A program made the translations under genes and the position numbers. A DNA stretch of 64,000 nt from Pogonophryne albipinna (Eukaryota; Chordata; Actinopteri; Perciformes; Artedidraconidae), in contig CM053246.1 in NCBI GenBank assembly GCA_028583405.1, positions 24,586,412 to 24,650,411 of the forward strand. Direction: 5' to 3'. This document shows positions 56,101 through 64,000 of the stretch, in pieces. Below the pieces are notes generated by a model that was given only the letters and a program-made list of their open reading frames with translations, made no database searches and had not been told where the DNA came from. Each line of letters opens with the position of its first letter. Within the stretch, counting starts at the first letter, position 1.

Positions 56101-57907
56101 TGTTTTGAAATGCCGCTCCTAAATTACCCTTCTTCGATAAAGCCACGCTCGCATTGCAGATGAGACAGATGGACTTTGAATTGGAATAGATACAAAAATA
56201 ATCATCCTCCCACTCGGAGTGAAAATTATATATTTTGGGCTTTTTTGCTTCTGCCATAATTGCGGTCTTGTGTGTGTGCGGACTGTCACTCCTGTTGACA
56301 CCATAGACTGGTTGACACAGACAACGTCAGCGAGAGAGGCGAAGTCCCTCCCTTTCCGGTGGGACTCATGGGACCTTATTTCGGAAAAAGTTTGTATTGA
56401 AGTCAATGGAGAGAGAAAGATTATCTTTTGATCCCGTTTGAATTGTGCCACGAATTACATATGATGTTTGTCTATCTTAAATAATAATTTCCATGTAAAA
56501 AAAGTCAGTTTGTCGTAAAACTGTTGAAATATAAGACTATGAAAAATACTCAACTAGAAAGACTACAAATCCCAGAATCCCGGTCCCAACTAACTCCCCT
56601 TTTGTGTATGTACAGCTCTCAACATGCCCAGACTTGTAGTGATTTTCACCTCTTTTAATACTTTCCGCCTCATTCTGAAAGAAAGAAGTGAAATGTGGTA
56701 ACGTGACGGCCGTCTTGGTGTGTGATGCGAGACGGGAGATGTAGTTCATTGAGCGGTTTCACACAAAAAAAGTGTTACTTCACAGTTTTACGACACATTT
56801 TTATTTTTTTTACTTGTAAAATTATCTTTTAAATTAACAAACATCATATGTGTAATTCGTGGCACACTTCAAACGGGATCGAAAGATAATCTTTCTCTCT
56901 CCATTGACTTCAATGCATAATTTTTCCGAAATAAGGTCCCATGGAGCTCAACCGGAAAGGGAGGGACTTCGCCTCTCCCCACTGCCCACCAGCCACGCCC
57001 CGACACATGGGGTTACGCCGGCCAATCACAAAGCTTTGATGCGTTCAAGTGCATTCTTCTTCTTCTTCTTCCATATAAAACAGAACTGTAAACAGATTTA
57101 CTTTTTCTTTCAACATTTATTTGAACAGCAAGTGGAGGCAAAAATGACTGCACCCAAAACAATAAACCTGCTAGCTAACTAGCCTAAACTCAGTAACAGA
57201 ATGTGGGCAACACGTTCTTCTCCACAGCCGCGCGACCTCTGAGTCAGACGTCACTTCCCCCTTTTCTATCCTACGGGTACAGCCACTCCCCCTGAACCAC
57301 GTTTCCCTGAGACACCAACAACACCCATAAAATGGCTCCTACATAGGCTTAAAACTCTCCTGCAGACTTGTCTACTGCAGATTTCCAATTTTTCCTTTGT
57401 AGACAGTCGCTTGATAAAAATTCAAATAAATTCAATCTAATACTTAATTCAGATGCCTCTCCTCTTTTCACAGAACGGCATGACAAAGTATGCTATAACC
57501 TTTATGAAGCAAACGAAAAATAAATCAAACCAAGTAGTGTTTAGTAACATGAAAATATCTATTCATTTATTTTTGAAACTATTGGGATACATTATTTGTA
57601 TAAATGTCACACTGACTGCATAGCTTTTGAAGCTTACATCTGCCCAATCACAAGTCTGCAGTTTGCATTAGTCAACATTATGCATATTGACTGTTTGCTT
57701 TGGAACTTTCTTCCTTTATTTTGGCAATTTCTGTGCTTTTCCCTTCCCTTTCTTTTAATTCTCGCCTGGTTTTGTTCTCTCTCCGTCTCTCTCCCTCAGT
57801 GCTTGCCAAGCCTTCCCAGCCTCAATTTACTGAAATTGAATCATTTTCACTTTTACACTTTTGTGCGGTGGGGTAATTACAGGCTGTTAAACAGAGCATG
57901 CCCCCTT

Positions 57908-57984
<77 letters not shown>

Positions 57985-58084
57985 CTTCTCTGCTCTCATA
58001 GTGCAGCCGTTTGTGAAATTAAGTCCATTCCCCCTGCAACTCGGCTCCCATCAAAGTCAGATTCCACCATAACGTCTACTACTG

Positions 58085-58142
<58 letters not shown>

Positions 58143-60149
58143 GTAGGCGTGTAAAATATGTCAGCCTTAGCAGTATATCACTTTCTTCCTGTCTTTATTC
58201 TTCCATCATTCTTTTCCTCTTTATTTTCACTGCTGAAACCCTCTAAATCACCCCCCCTACCCCAACACACACCGGCAGCTCTGCTGTCAGATAAAATATT
58301 TGCCTCAGAGCATGTGAAGGGAAGGTAGGGAAAGGCTGACGAAAAAGAAATGAAAGATATTTTGAAGTGTACCCAAGCTGCAACTTCACGGGAAGGCAGG
58401 AGTTTATTATGAATCCATCAGTCCTCAACCTCCTCGGTAGACCTGAAGTTCTGAACCACGGTGGTTTGACAGTTTTTACTCCTAGAGGGAGATGGAGAGC
58501 TGCAGATCTGAATGTAGTGTTATTTGGGTTGTAACTGCGGGTTCAAAGTTGTTGTACATTTTAAGAAAACTTCGAGAGGGCATGAGATCTGCTGCCAGGA
58601 GCCTCCTCAGGTCAGAATGTGCCCTCTTGATGCACAGGCATGGGTGGTGTGTAACATATAGATATTTACACACACACAGTTACGGAAATCTGAGTCTGAA
58701 CACTCAGTGGAAATAACTGGAGGTGTTCCTGTTCTTCTGTTCCTTATTTTGCAAACATCCAATCCTGGTATAATTCGGCCACACTTAACTTATATAAATG
58801 AATACCTTTTAGTTATTTTTCTTCCCAGCTTCTGCTTCATCAGATGATTGCAGTGTGCTGTCTTTCATGCAAAGCATTAAACAAACCCCCTTACATGTTT
58901 GATCAGATTAAAGACAGCTGTGACTTACTGGGATGCATATGATTGATTGATTGATTGATTGATATCGTTTTCTAAAAATGTTAAACAGAAAACATGCTTG
59001 TCAACATTTTAGTGGAGCAATAATAGAGACACATCATTGAGACACTTGAGCTAGAAACTATTTGAGAATATTGCACATATTTATATCATCTCTGTCATGG
59101 TGTCAAACATACTAACACATGCAGTCTGCCAGCCACGCTGCTGCGCCACAGATAGAAGAAGATCAATTATCTTCTACCTCGGATAGGTGGAAAAGTTCAA
59201 GCCTCCATTGCTGTTCGTTGTTTTATTTGTGGGTTTGTCTCCCTGCTGCCGTAGAGACGGACGTGTTGCTACCATGGCAACCGGGTCCTTAGGAGGGAGG
59301 GAACAGGAGGAGACACGCAGATCGGCTGATTTGTTTAGTTTAAAACTGGGATGGAAGGGATCGCCTGACCTGTTCCCTAATTGGAAATAGATTAAATGTT
59401 ACAAAGCACTTTGAATTGCCTTGTGTTGAAAGGTGCTATATAAATAAACTTGCCTTGCCTTGCCTACATAGAAAACTCTGCAATGTAATGCTCCCTAAGG
59501 AGAACAAAAAACGTTAAAGTTTACAACTCTGATTTTAGGAATATGTACTCATTTACTGTCCATGAGTAAGATAAGAAGATCAAAAAGTAAATGCAGTGGA
59601 TAGGGAGGCTGTGGCTCAGTGCGTTAGTGCGCCTGATCTAGTTAACTACTAGAAAATGACTGAAGGTATAACGTTAAAAAACTAAATTTAAAAGACAAAA
59701 GACAAACAAAGACTTTGGAGGGAAACAGTTGACATTTAGATAACATTACTATTTATGCCTTTTGTTGTTTATATCTTAGCCAATTTTACCCAGCCTTTAA
59801 CAAAATACGTTTTCATGTAGAGAATGTTATGATCTTGAAACCAGCGCAAAGAAACAGAGGATAGTTTACTGCATTTGATCACTAAATAAGGCCACTAGCA
59901 ACTCTTAAATAATGTTCTGATTTTAATAAATTGGTTTCTTGTCGAATGTTATTCCCAAATAGCATGAAGGCCTTTGGTATCGAGCCTCTGATGTGAGACA
60001 CTTCTGTAAATCCAGGCTTAAATAATAGATATTGGAGAAGGCTGCTCCGCTCTGAATTCTCAGCTTTGGTCTACAGGTGGCAGTGTGGCTCCGTGTTTCG
60101 GCACCTCTGACTGAATTTGACTTTGTCTGCTACTTTCTTGTGTTTATTA

Positions 60150-60220
<71 letters not shown>

Positions 60221-61503
60221 GTCTTATGCTCCTGCTCATTCTTTTTATGTCTCCCCTTAAGTGTTGTTGCTTCTCATTATCTCTCCATCTTTGTTCTTTC
60301 TTTTCTCCTTCTCTTCCTCCCTTTGTTCGAACATCCATGTGGTTGTTGAGGCTTGAGTAAGGAGGGAGAAATGGGGGCTTTTTTCCCCACCCATAGTTCA
60401 TTGCATGAGATCTCTGGAGGCTTAAGCAACCCAGAGGAAATAATTGCAGTAATAAAGACCGTTATGGTAATAACTTCACAAATGAACGGATCAGATTAGA
60501 GCTTTGCTGTCTCCCTCCCACTCTGTTTTACAAATAAATGAGCTTTCTGCATGTAGCATCCGATATTTGATGTCATGGTACATATTTTACAGTTCTTGCT
60601 GCATGTTTTAACAAAGACTGTGATCTCTTGTTAGTACTTTGCCTGTGGAGCAACTCAGAACTAGTGCCACAGGGCTGCGTACACTAATAAAACAGAAGCA
60701 GAGTAAGAAAAAAGTTTAACATGATAATAAAGTCTTAATGGCTAATTTACACAGTTTTAAAACGAAGCAGAAACAACAAAAGATCAAAGCAACATAATAT
60801 CAAACTATATCTACCATCCACTGATAATATTGTGTGATTTTCATGATCTATGTATGTTTAAAAGAGAAGATAAAGGAAGCTGGTGAGGTGTACGTCATGG
60901 GTGATTTCATTTCTTAAAGTGAGTGCTGAGGGCAGTGAAATAACCCAGCACTCCCAAAACAGTAATCCCTCCTGGTCCTGCCCTTCACCGGCCATTTCAT
61001 CTTTTTCTTCACTCTGTCCTTTTCCCCTTGAAATCATAACTTTACAAATAAATGATCTTCACAATGCTGTTATCTAAGGTAGCATTTTGTGATTGTTACT
61101 TACCAAAGCAACTGTATGTACAGTTAGATGCAGCTAGGTAGCCAAACACACGCTTAGTTTGAACACATATTTATGAAAAGACCATTAATATTGCTTTGTG
61201 TGGCTTTTACTTTATTCAGTACCATCAGAGAGTAGAAGAAAAATAATGGTTGTATGACATCATAATTGTTTTGTTGATAAGAATATTGAAGCAAGGGAAA
61301 TATTTGGGAAATGGGACCCAGCATCTCAAAGAAATTGGATACAAAAACAACTTTTGATGACAAAATGGTGTCCTTCTGGTAAAAACACAGCTTTTCTTAA
61401 TAATATACCAATATTACGCTAAACTAATGACATTTGTATCCTTCTCTTTGCAGGTATGCCGTCCCCCCTGAGCACGGCAAGCGGCTGGAGAGGTTGGCAC
61501 AAG
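39649..61503 (+). CDS. kdm4b: kdm4b (JMJD2B lysine demethylase), 5' part: first five coding exons
   Basis: KDM4B is an Fe(II)/2-oxoglutarate nuclear demethylase of H3K9me3/me2. Coding exons: 39649-40050, 40615-40790, 41567-41681, 51462-51655 and 61454-61503, all in phase, about 312 residues. The gene continues past the window. JmjN starts at residue ~97 ([19 protein letters not shown]). The JmjC part includes [31 protein letters not shown] and the iron-binding HxE in WHTEDMDLY (His codon 51594, Glu codon 51600), then [16 protein letters not shown]. The third iron ligand is in exons beyond the window. The start at 39649 is the first in-frame ATG after the acceptor (39619-39621); it gives a ~96-residue Pro/Ala-rich extension that mammalian KDM4B lacks. 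KDM4B rather than A/C is favoured by the uhrf1 neighbour. Introns 4 and 5 are each ~9.8 kb and transposon-rich. Confidence 0.94.
43049..43137 (+). repeat. (CTAT/CTGT)n and (CTAC)n microsatellite
   Basis: Interrupted tetranucleotide tracts between the arms of the large inverted-repeat element. Confidence 0.9.
43584..43832 (-). repeat. 3' LTR of the Gmr1-like element (249 bp, internally deleted)
   Basis: On the + strand it runs TGTCATGGCTTGG ... GGGGTCGTCACA. The first ~103 bases are identical to 47621-47724, and the last ~130 bases match 49950-50137 apart from a few substitutions and the CA tract. It lacks the middle section present in the other LTR. The minus-strand sequence before it has a run of nine G, the probable polypurine tract. 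Confidence 0.88.
44110..45123 (-). pseudogene. Gmr1-like pol: integrase core, GPY/F module and RNase H tail (RT deleted)
   Basis: Retroviral-type integrase that would join element cDNA to host DNA. The catalytic triad is present with DD35E spacing: Asp in LIVDCVGPL (residue 12 of this frame), Asp in [10 protein letters not shown] (71) and Glu in GALERFHQ (107). The GPY/F module follows ([17 protein letters not shown], then [15 protein letters not shown]). Beyond residue ~300 the frame changes; in another frame the last ~35 codons before 44110 read as the end of RNase H, including [16 protein letters not shown] and a stop. Reverse transcriptase and the rest of RNase H are absent, with the break near 44220. 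The upstream join to the zinc-binding part is frameshifted. Confidence 0.85.
45117..46616 (-). pseudogene. Gmr1-like gag C-terminal part, zinc knuckle, protease and integrase zinc-binding domain
   Basis: A 499-codon frame. Residues 1-100 are capsid/SCAN-like helical Gag ([19 protein letters not shown]). Residues 140-153 form a CCHC knuckle ([14 protein letters not shown]). DTGA at 223-226 and ILGNDLAGG near 292 mark the aspartic protease. The integrase HHCC zinc domain starts at H445 (HDECGHFG) and has C480 and C483 (TCHVC). There is no reverse transcriptase between protease and integrase. The frame ends at 45117; the integrase core continues in a different frame from about 45150, so one frameshift separates them. 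At its 5' side it is in frame with 46653-47276, with a TAA between. Confidence 0.87.
46653..47276 (-). pseudogene. Gmr1-like gag N-terminal part
   Basis: A 207-codon frame. [20 protein letters not shown] at the start is followed by a long charged coiled-coil region (about residues 80-130) and capsid-like [35 protein letters not shown]. It stops at TAA (46653-46655), but the same frame continues into the next gag segment, so a single in-frame stop divides gag. Stop-codon suppression is used by some retroelements, but decay is as likely. Confidence 0.82.
48531..49250 (+). repeat. Minisatellite array, ~75-bp unit
   Basis: Tandem degenerate units containing CCTCACACACACTACTGAAA, ACATCTGGCCTTGCACACAC and TACTCTCACATTCACTACTG. 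Some units are shortened to CACACTACTGAAAATTAACC. The unit recurs in the opposite orientation at 49701-49890 near the other end of the transposon. Confidence 0.9.
49320..49518 (+). promoter_or_regulatory. Promoter/first-exon-like segment inside the TA-flanked transposon
   Basis: Two copies of GTAACGGAAGTCAT (ETS-type CGGAAGT) precede a GC-balanced leader. ATG at 49473 opens a 15-codon frame, [15 protein letters not shown], that runs to a consensus donor (TTCG|GTAAGTG, donor at 49519). I do not recognise the peptide. It could be a captured host first exon or the first exon of a lost autonomous transposon gene. Confidence 0.4.
50040..50106 (+). repeat. (CA)n microsatellite in LTR
   Basis: About 32 CA units, expanded from the short CACACACACC stretch at the same place in the other LTR. 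Confidence 0.95.
51430..51461 (+). promoter_or_regulatory. Splice branch point and acceptor of kdm4b exon 4
   Basis: The sequence TACTAATC spans the transposon end (TA) and the duplicated CTAATC. It matches the branch-point consensus, with the candidate branch A at 51433, 28 bases before the exon. A pyrimidine-rich TCTTTTCTTCTACCTTCAG follows. All intron sequence upstream of 51430 is transposon. Confidence 0.6.
51656..53780. other. kdm4b intron 5, first part
   Basis: Non-coding; contains (CA)n at 52373-52400 and (GT)n at 53231-53246. The overlapping ORFs on both strands around 52884-53480 have no recognisable domain and no splice logic with kdm4b. No element with defined ends was recognised. 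Confidence 0.5.
54336..55540 (-). pseudogene. BEL/Pao gag and protease/pre-RT fragment
   Basis: From the right: a coiled-coil Gag remnant ([20 protein letters not shown], about 55480-55420), then after a frameshift [14 protein letters not shown]. The protease-end region includes [20 protein letters not shown], normally followed by GPYAV..LLGW in BEL/Pao pol. Here one in-frame TGA (54999-55001) interrupts that block. Downstream comes an Ala-rich stretch encoded by (GCT)n and a very acidic Glu/Asp/Gly region, unusual for the family. The pre-RT motif [20 protein letters not shown] follows. The catalytic RT is absent. Confidence 0.75.
55819..56257 (-). pseudogene. BED zinc finger hAT-like transposase, N-terminal fragment with frameshift
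   Basis: ATG at 56257 opens [20 protein letters not shown] with the first BED cysteines in [11 protein letters not shown] frameshift then occurs before the histidine half, which continues in another frame as [20 protein letters not shown] and [20 protein letters not shown], ending at 55819. This is the N-terminus of the ZBED/GTF2IRD2-related hAT transposase group; the RNase H-like catalytic core is missing. Confidence 0.75.
56334..56977. repeat. Large palindrome (arms ~190 bp) next to the hAT-like transposase start
   Basis: 56334-56529 is mirrored by 56789-56977: GAGGCGAAGTCCCTCCCTTT, TCGGAAAAA, TCAATGGAGAGAGAAAGATT and GTCGTAAAACTG all recur inverted. The ~260-base centre contains GACTACAAATCCCAGAATCC (56561-56580), resembling the ZNF143/SBS promoter motif, and GAGATGTAGTTCATTGAGCG. 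Confidence 0.8.
57909..57982 (+). repeat. (CA)n microsatellite
   Basis: About 36 CA units; a second tract of ~27 units is at 58086-58140. Confidence 0.95.
59403..59464 (+). mobile_element. LINE 3' tail fragment
   Basis: AAAGCACTTTGAATTGCCTT GTG followed by GGTGCTATATAAATAAACTT and GCCTTGCCTTGCC. It is the plus-strand counterpart of the tail at 7603-7670. Confidence 0.7.
59605..59640 (+). repeat. tRNA-like SINE head fragment
   Basis: GAGGCTGTGGCTCAGTGCGT TAGTGCGCCTGATC has an A-box-like segment but stops before any B box or tail. Truncated. Confidence 0.5.
60153..60214 (+). repeat. (CT)n microsatellite
   Basis: About 30 CT units in kdm4b intron 5. Confidence 0.95.
60215..61453. other. kdm4b intron 5, last part
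   Basis: AT-rich, no recognisable element or gene. The intron ends with the acceptor TCTCTTTGCAG before exon 61454-61503. Confidence 0.5.
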
Positions 61504-62724
61504 GTGAGACCCTTATGATGCTTTCAAATGATGATTTCCATTTGCTTTGTTTTTTATTTTACTCTTCTCAGCCTGCTTTTGCTTTGTAAGTGAAGCGCTT
61601 CAGACCAAACACATTCTTCGAACTAACATGCACAGTACACATGCCAGCACACACCCAAAGCACACTCCCTCACAGGAGAATAGAAGTAGCACTTCTCAAC
61701 AGCCTCACTCCTTTTAAGCAGAACATTCATAACACTTTTAAGAACCCTTTACCACTCTCAACCTCTCAACAACCTTTTGGCAGTTTCTTGTCTTGCTGAC
61801 ACGCCTGTCCTCGCAGTGAACACTGTGCTACACGCTGTGGGCCACACATTGGATTTTCATTTGCATGTATGAAGGGGGTGAGACACTCTGATGTCTCACT
61901 TTCTCCCCACATACACAGACATTGATTTCCTTGTCACCTGGCTGTGCTAAAATGGAGCCTGAGAAGGATGAGCAGCTTGAAGCACTTAGTGGGTGCAGTC
62001 ACTTGTACTAAAAATGTCAGGAGAGGCTGAAGATGCTGAATGTGAAGGAGAGGCTGGTGGAACTGAAGCCAGCAGCATCGAATGTTTAATCTGCAAAATG
62101 AGTTGGAGGAAACCTACGAATCCCTCACAAAGTGCACTCAGTTGGGACGGTGCATGGATGGATTATTGTTCATGTCATTGGCTTTTGCCACTGCTATGTT
62201 TTCTTCCTATGTTAACAAAACATCAAATGTTTTGCTGAATGTTCTTTGGTTCTGAATCCTGATAATCTTGTGTGACGCAGATAAATAATGCTTAAAAAGA
62301 AATAATCTCCAACCCCCTGCACCTCTCTCCTGGACGTAAGAGTTCTCCTTGCGCCACTCCCTTTTATTCCCAACACTCATGTTCTCCCCTCCTCCTCCTC
62401 CTCCTCCTCTTCCTCCTCCTCCTATGATCAATGAGGATTGACTTGTGTAAGGCAAGTTGCTCAGAGTGAGGTATAAGATGTGAGGATGATGACGGAGAGT
62501 CGCCCCCATCCAAACTACATTTAATAGACCAACCTTTTGTCCTTGTTGTGAAGAGCTGAGAAAGAAAATCAATAATCACCAATGCATAGCTCCTGTCACT
62601 CACAATCCTTCATCTTTACTGGAGTGTCTGGAAAATGTGCACAATATGTGACTTGTGATGGACAAGCAATATCTGAAAAGGAATAAAAAGTGTACAGGTA
62701 ATATTAAATGGATAATTTACAGTG

Positions 62725-62725
<1 letters not shown>
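61504..62725. other. kdm4b intron 6, first part
   Basis: Starts with donor GTGAGA. A (CCT)n tract lies at 62388-62420. No gene or defined element; the short ORF 61993-62238 has no domain or splice context. Confidence 0.5.

Positions 62726-62808
<83 letters not shown>
62726..62808. repeat. (TA)n microsatellite
   Basis: About 41 TA units. It directly adjoins the palindromic sequence that follows. Confidence 0.95.
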
Positions 62809-62811
<3 letters not shown>

Positions 62812-63968
62812 ATAGCTCACGACAGTAATAAAAACTATTTAAATTAGAGTGTGCTTCGCGTCGGGCCGAACCACGCCCCTTAGCTGTGATATAATGAGCA
62901 TATACCACGGCCTGAAGTGAGCTATTGCTTTTATAAAACGGTTACCAAGTGTGGCAATATGAAAGAAAAATACACACTCTAATTTAAATAGTTTTTATTA
63001 GTAAATAATGACGTTCAAAATAAAATAGTCCCTCCGTTGCCTTCTGCACGAAACATAGTGCGAGGTGGTTGCTATGCAACAACACTAACAGCTAGCGAAC
63101 ATATTAGACAGAGAGCGTTGATCCATTATTTGGCTATTTATTTACATTCAATTGTATGTTGCCGTTTATTGTGCACCCACTGAAAAACTGTCCAGCATCA
63201 CTAGAATGGCTTACGAGGTTACTTATAGGTTGAGGTTGTTCTAGGCTGTTGCTTGGCGTGGCCAGAATATTGCTCTATTTTCTCCGGTCCCCGAGATTCG
63301 GCTTCCAGTAGCTCTGGAGAGAGCTTTCGCACCTGTGGCCACTAACGGTCATCATTTCTCTGCTTTGTTTCAAGACCTGCATCAGAAAGCTTTTGAATGG
63401 TGGTACTTCTCCAGTTGGTCTACCTGCTCTTCACGTAGCTCTGCTTGTCGTCGTTTAGGTTCTTTTTTTCTGGAGATAGGCACTCCTCAATCCACTCCTC
63501 CATAGTAAGACCCCCCCGGAGGTCGAAGTTAATCTTAAATGTTTCCATCTTATGCTTTGTAAGTTTGTTTCGTAATGGAAGAAATTTAAATATATTTATA
63601 AAACTGACAATCAAGCAATCTGATTGGTCGATAGCGTTTTTGCGGACCTCTTTGATTACAGATTTGAAAACATCGTTGCTTGCTTTAAAAGTAGCACAAC
63701 TCATTATGTCAAACCTTGGAAAGTATCTAGATACCCCTGCCATAATGCCAAAGGAACTGCACACTGAATATGTTTTGCCGTTTGATGTCTATGTCTGGAC
63801 CGCTGCGTAAAAAGGAGGGTTTCTGCCCCGTTACTTCTTCGCTGCTTTCTTGTTCCAGTTTCAGCCCAACTTTATACTGTTTTTCTCAGGCGCGGAGGGA
63901 TACTGACTTGTTGTGAAAAGTAACTTACAATTCTACCCGTGGTATACGCTCAGTATATCACGGCTAAG
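62809..63968. mobile_element. Inverted-repeat element in kdm4b intron 6
   Basis: Three inverted pairs: GCAATAGCTCA (62808) with TGAGCTATTGC (about 62919); TAATAAAAACTATTTAAATT AGAGTGT (62826-62852) with its exact complement at 62974-63000; and GTGATATAATGAGCATATAC (62887) with GTATACGCTCAGTATATCAC (63943-63962). The last pair spans ~1.07 kb and could be the termini of a DNA element. A 114-codon minus ORF (63764-63420, METFKINFDLRGGLTMEEWI inside) lies within it; I do not recognise its product. The (TA)n at 62726-62808 may mark its TA target site. The limits are tentative. Confidence 0.5.
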
Positions 63969-64000
63969 AACCAATCAGATTGCTTGATTTGACTTGTCCG

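Larger units (their letters stand above)
53791..57344 (-). mobile_element. Degraded BEL/Pao LTR retrotransposon with a hAT-like insertion
   Basis: The end motif GAGACACCAACAACACCCAT AAAATGGCTCCTACA occurs at 54026-54060 and again at 57309-57344, as expected for LTR 3' edges on the + strand. The left LTR plausibly spans 53791-54060; the right one is reduced to this ~36-base stub. Minus-strand BEL/Pao Gag and protease/pre-RT fragments lie between (55540-54336). From 55600 to 57300 the sequence is instead a BED-finger hAT transposase fragment and a palindrome. No target duplication was found. The limits are approximate. Confidence 0.65.

Noticed and set aside
57596..58072. 158-codon ORF ending in a Thr-His run
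   Set aside because: Half of the lower part is translated (CA)n microsatellite and the rest has no family resemblance.

Overview
This window is nuclear DNA from a ray-finned (teleost) fish. The genes have many short exons with GT-AG introns, and the protein fragments match vertebrate families. The introns are full of fish-type transposons, SINE and LINE tails, (CA)n/(TA)n microsatellites and inverted-repeat elements. All five host genes lie on the + strand.

Layout: (1) 48-3061, last five exons of cluap1 (IFT38), with a nested DNA-transposon pair in the first intron. (2) 4691-6929, complete coding region of ccdc124. (3) 7600-8520, a reverse-oriented LINE 3' fragment, then mostly empty AT-rich DNA. 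(4) 12347-18006, a complete SK-type calcium-activated potassium channel, best called kcnn1, with an unusually long N-terminus. (5) 22514-29731, complete uhrf1 coding region (16 coding exons, about 778 residues), with an E2F/CCAAT-bearing promoter near 19.9-20.1 kb. (6) from about 32.6 kb to beyond the end, kdm4b: promoter/5' exon, a 6.9 kb first intron with hAT and Harbinger-like elements, then five coding exons covering JmjN and the first part of JmjC. ccdc124-kcnn1 and uhrf1-kdm4b are both neighbour pairs on human chromosome 19p, which supports the gene names.

The most unusual part is kdm4b intron 4 (41682-51461), a three-layer nest. A ~2.8 kb DNA element with ~0.9 kb inverted arms (42095-51429) is flanked by CTAATC duplications. 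Inside it sits a reverse-oriented Ty3/gypsy LTR retrotransposon (43584-50137, TATT duplications). That element has the Gmr1-type order, integrase before RNase H; reverse transcriptase and most of RNase H are deleted. Inside its 5' LTR sits a 2.1 kb TA-flanked transposon (47784-49918) carrying minisatellite arrays and a promoter/first-exon-like segment. The outer element ends about 30 bases before a kdm4b exon, and its target duplication forms what looks like that exon's splice branch point. The next kdm4b intron holds a broken BEL/Pao element joined to a broken BED-finger hAT transposase and a large promoter-like palindrome.

No rRNA, intact tRNA, CRISPR array or prokaryotic features were seen. 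Exon borders were read by eye from frame continuity and splice consensus. Gene names rest on protein patterns recalled from the families, not on database searches.
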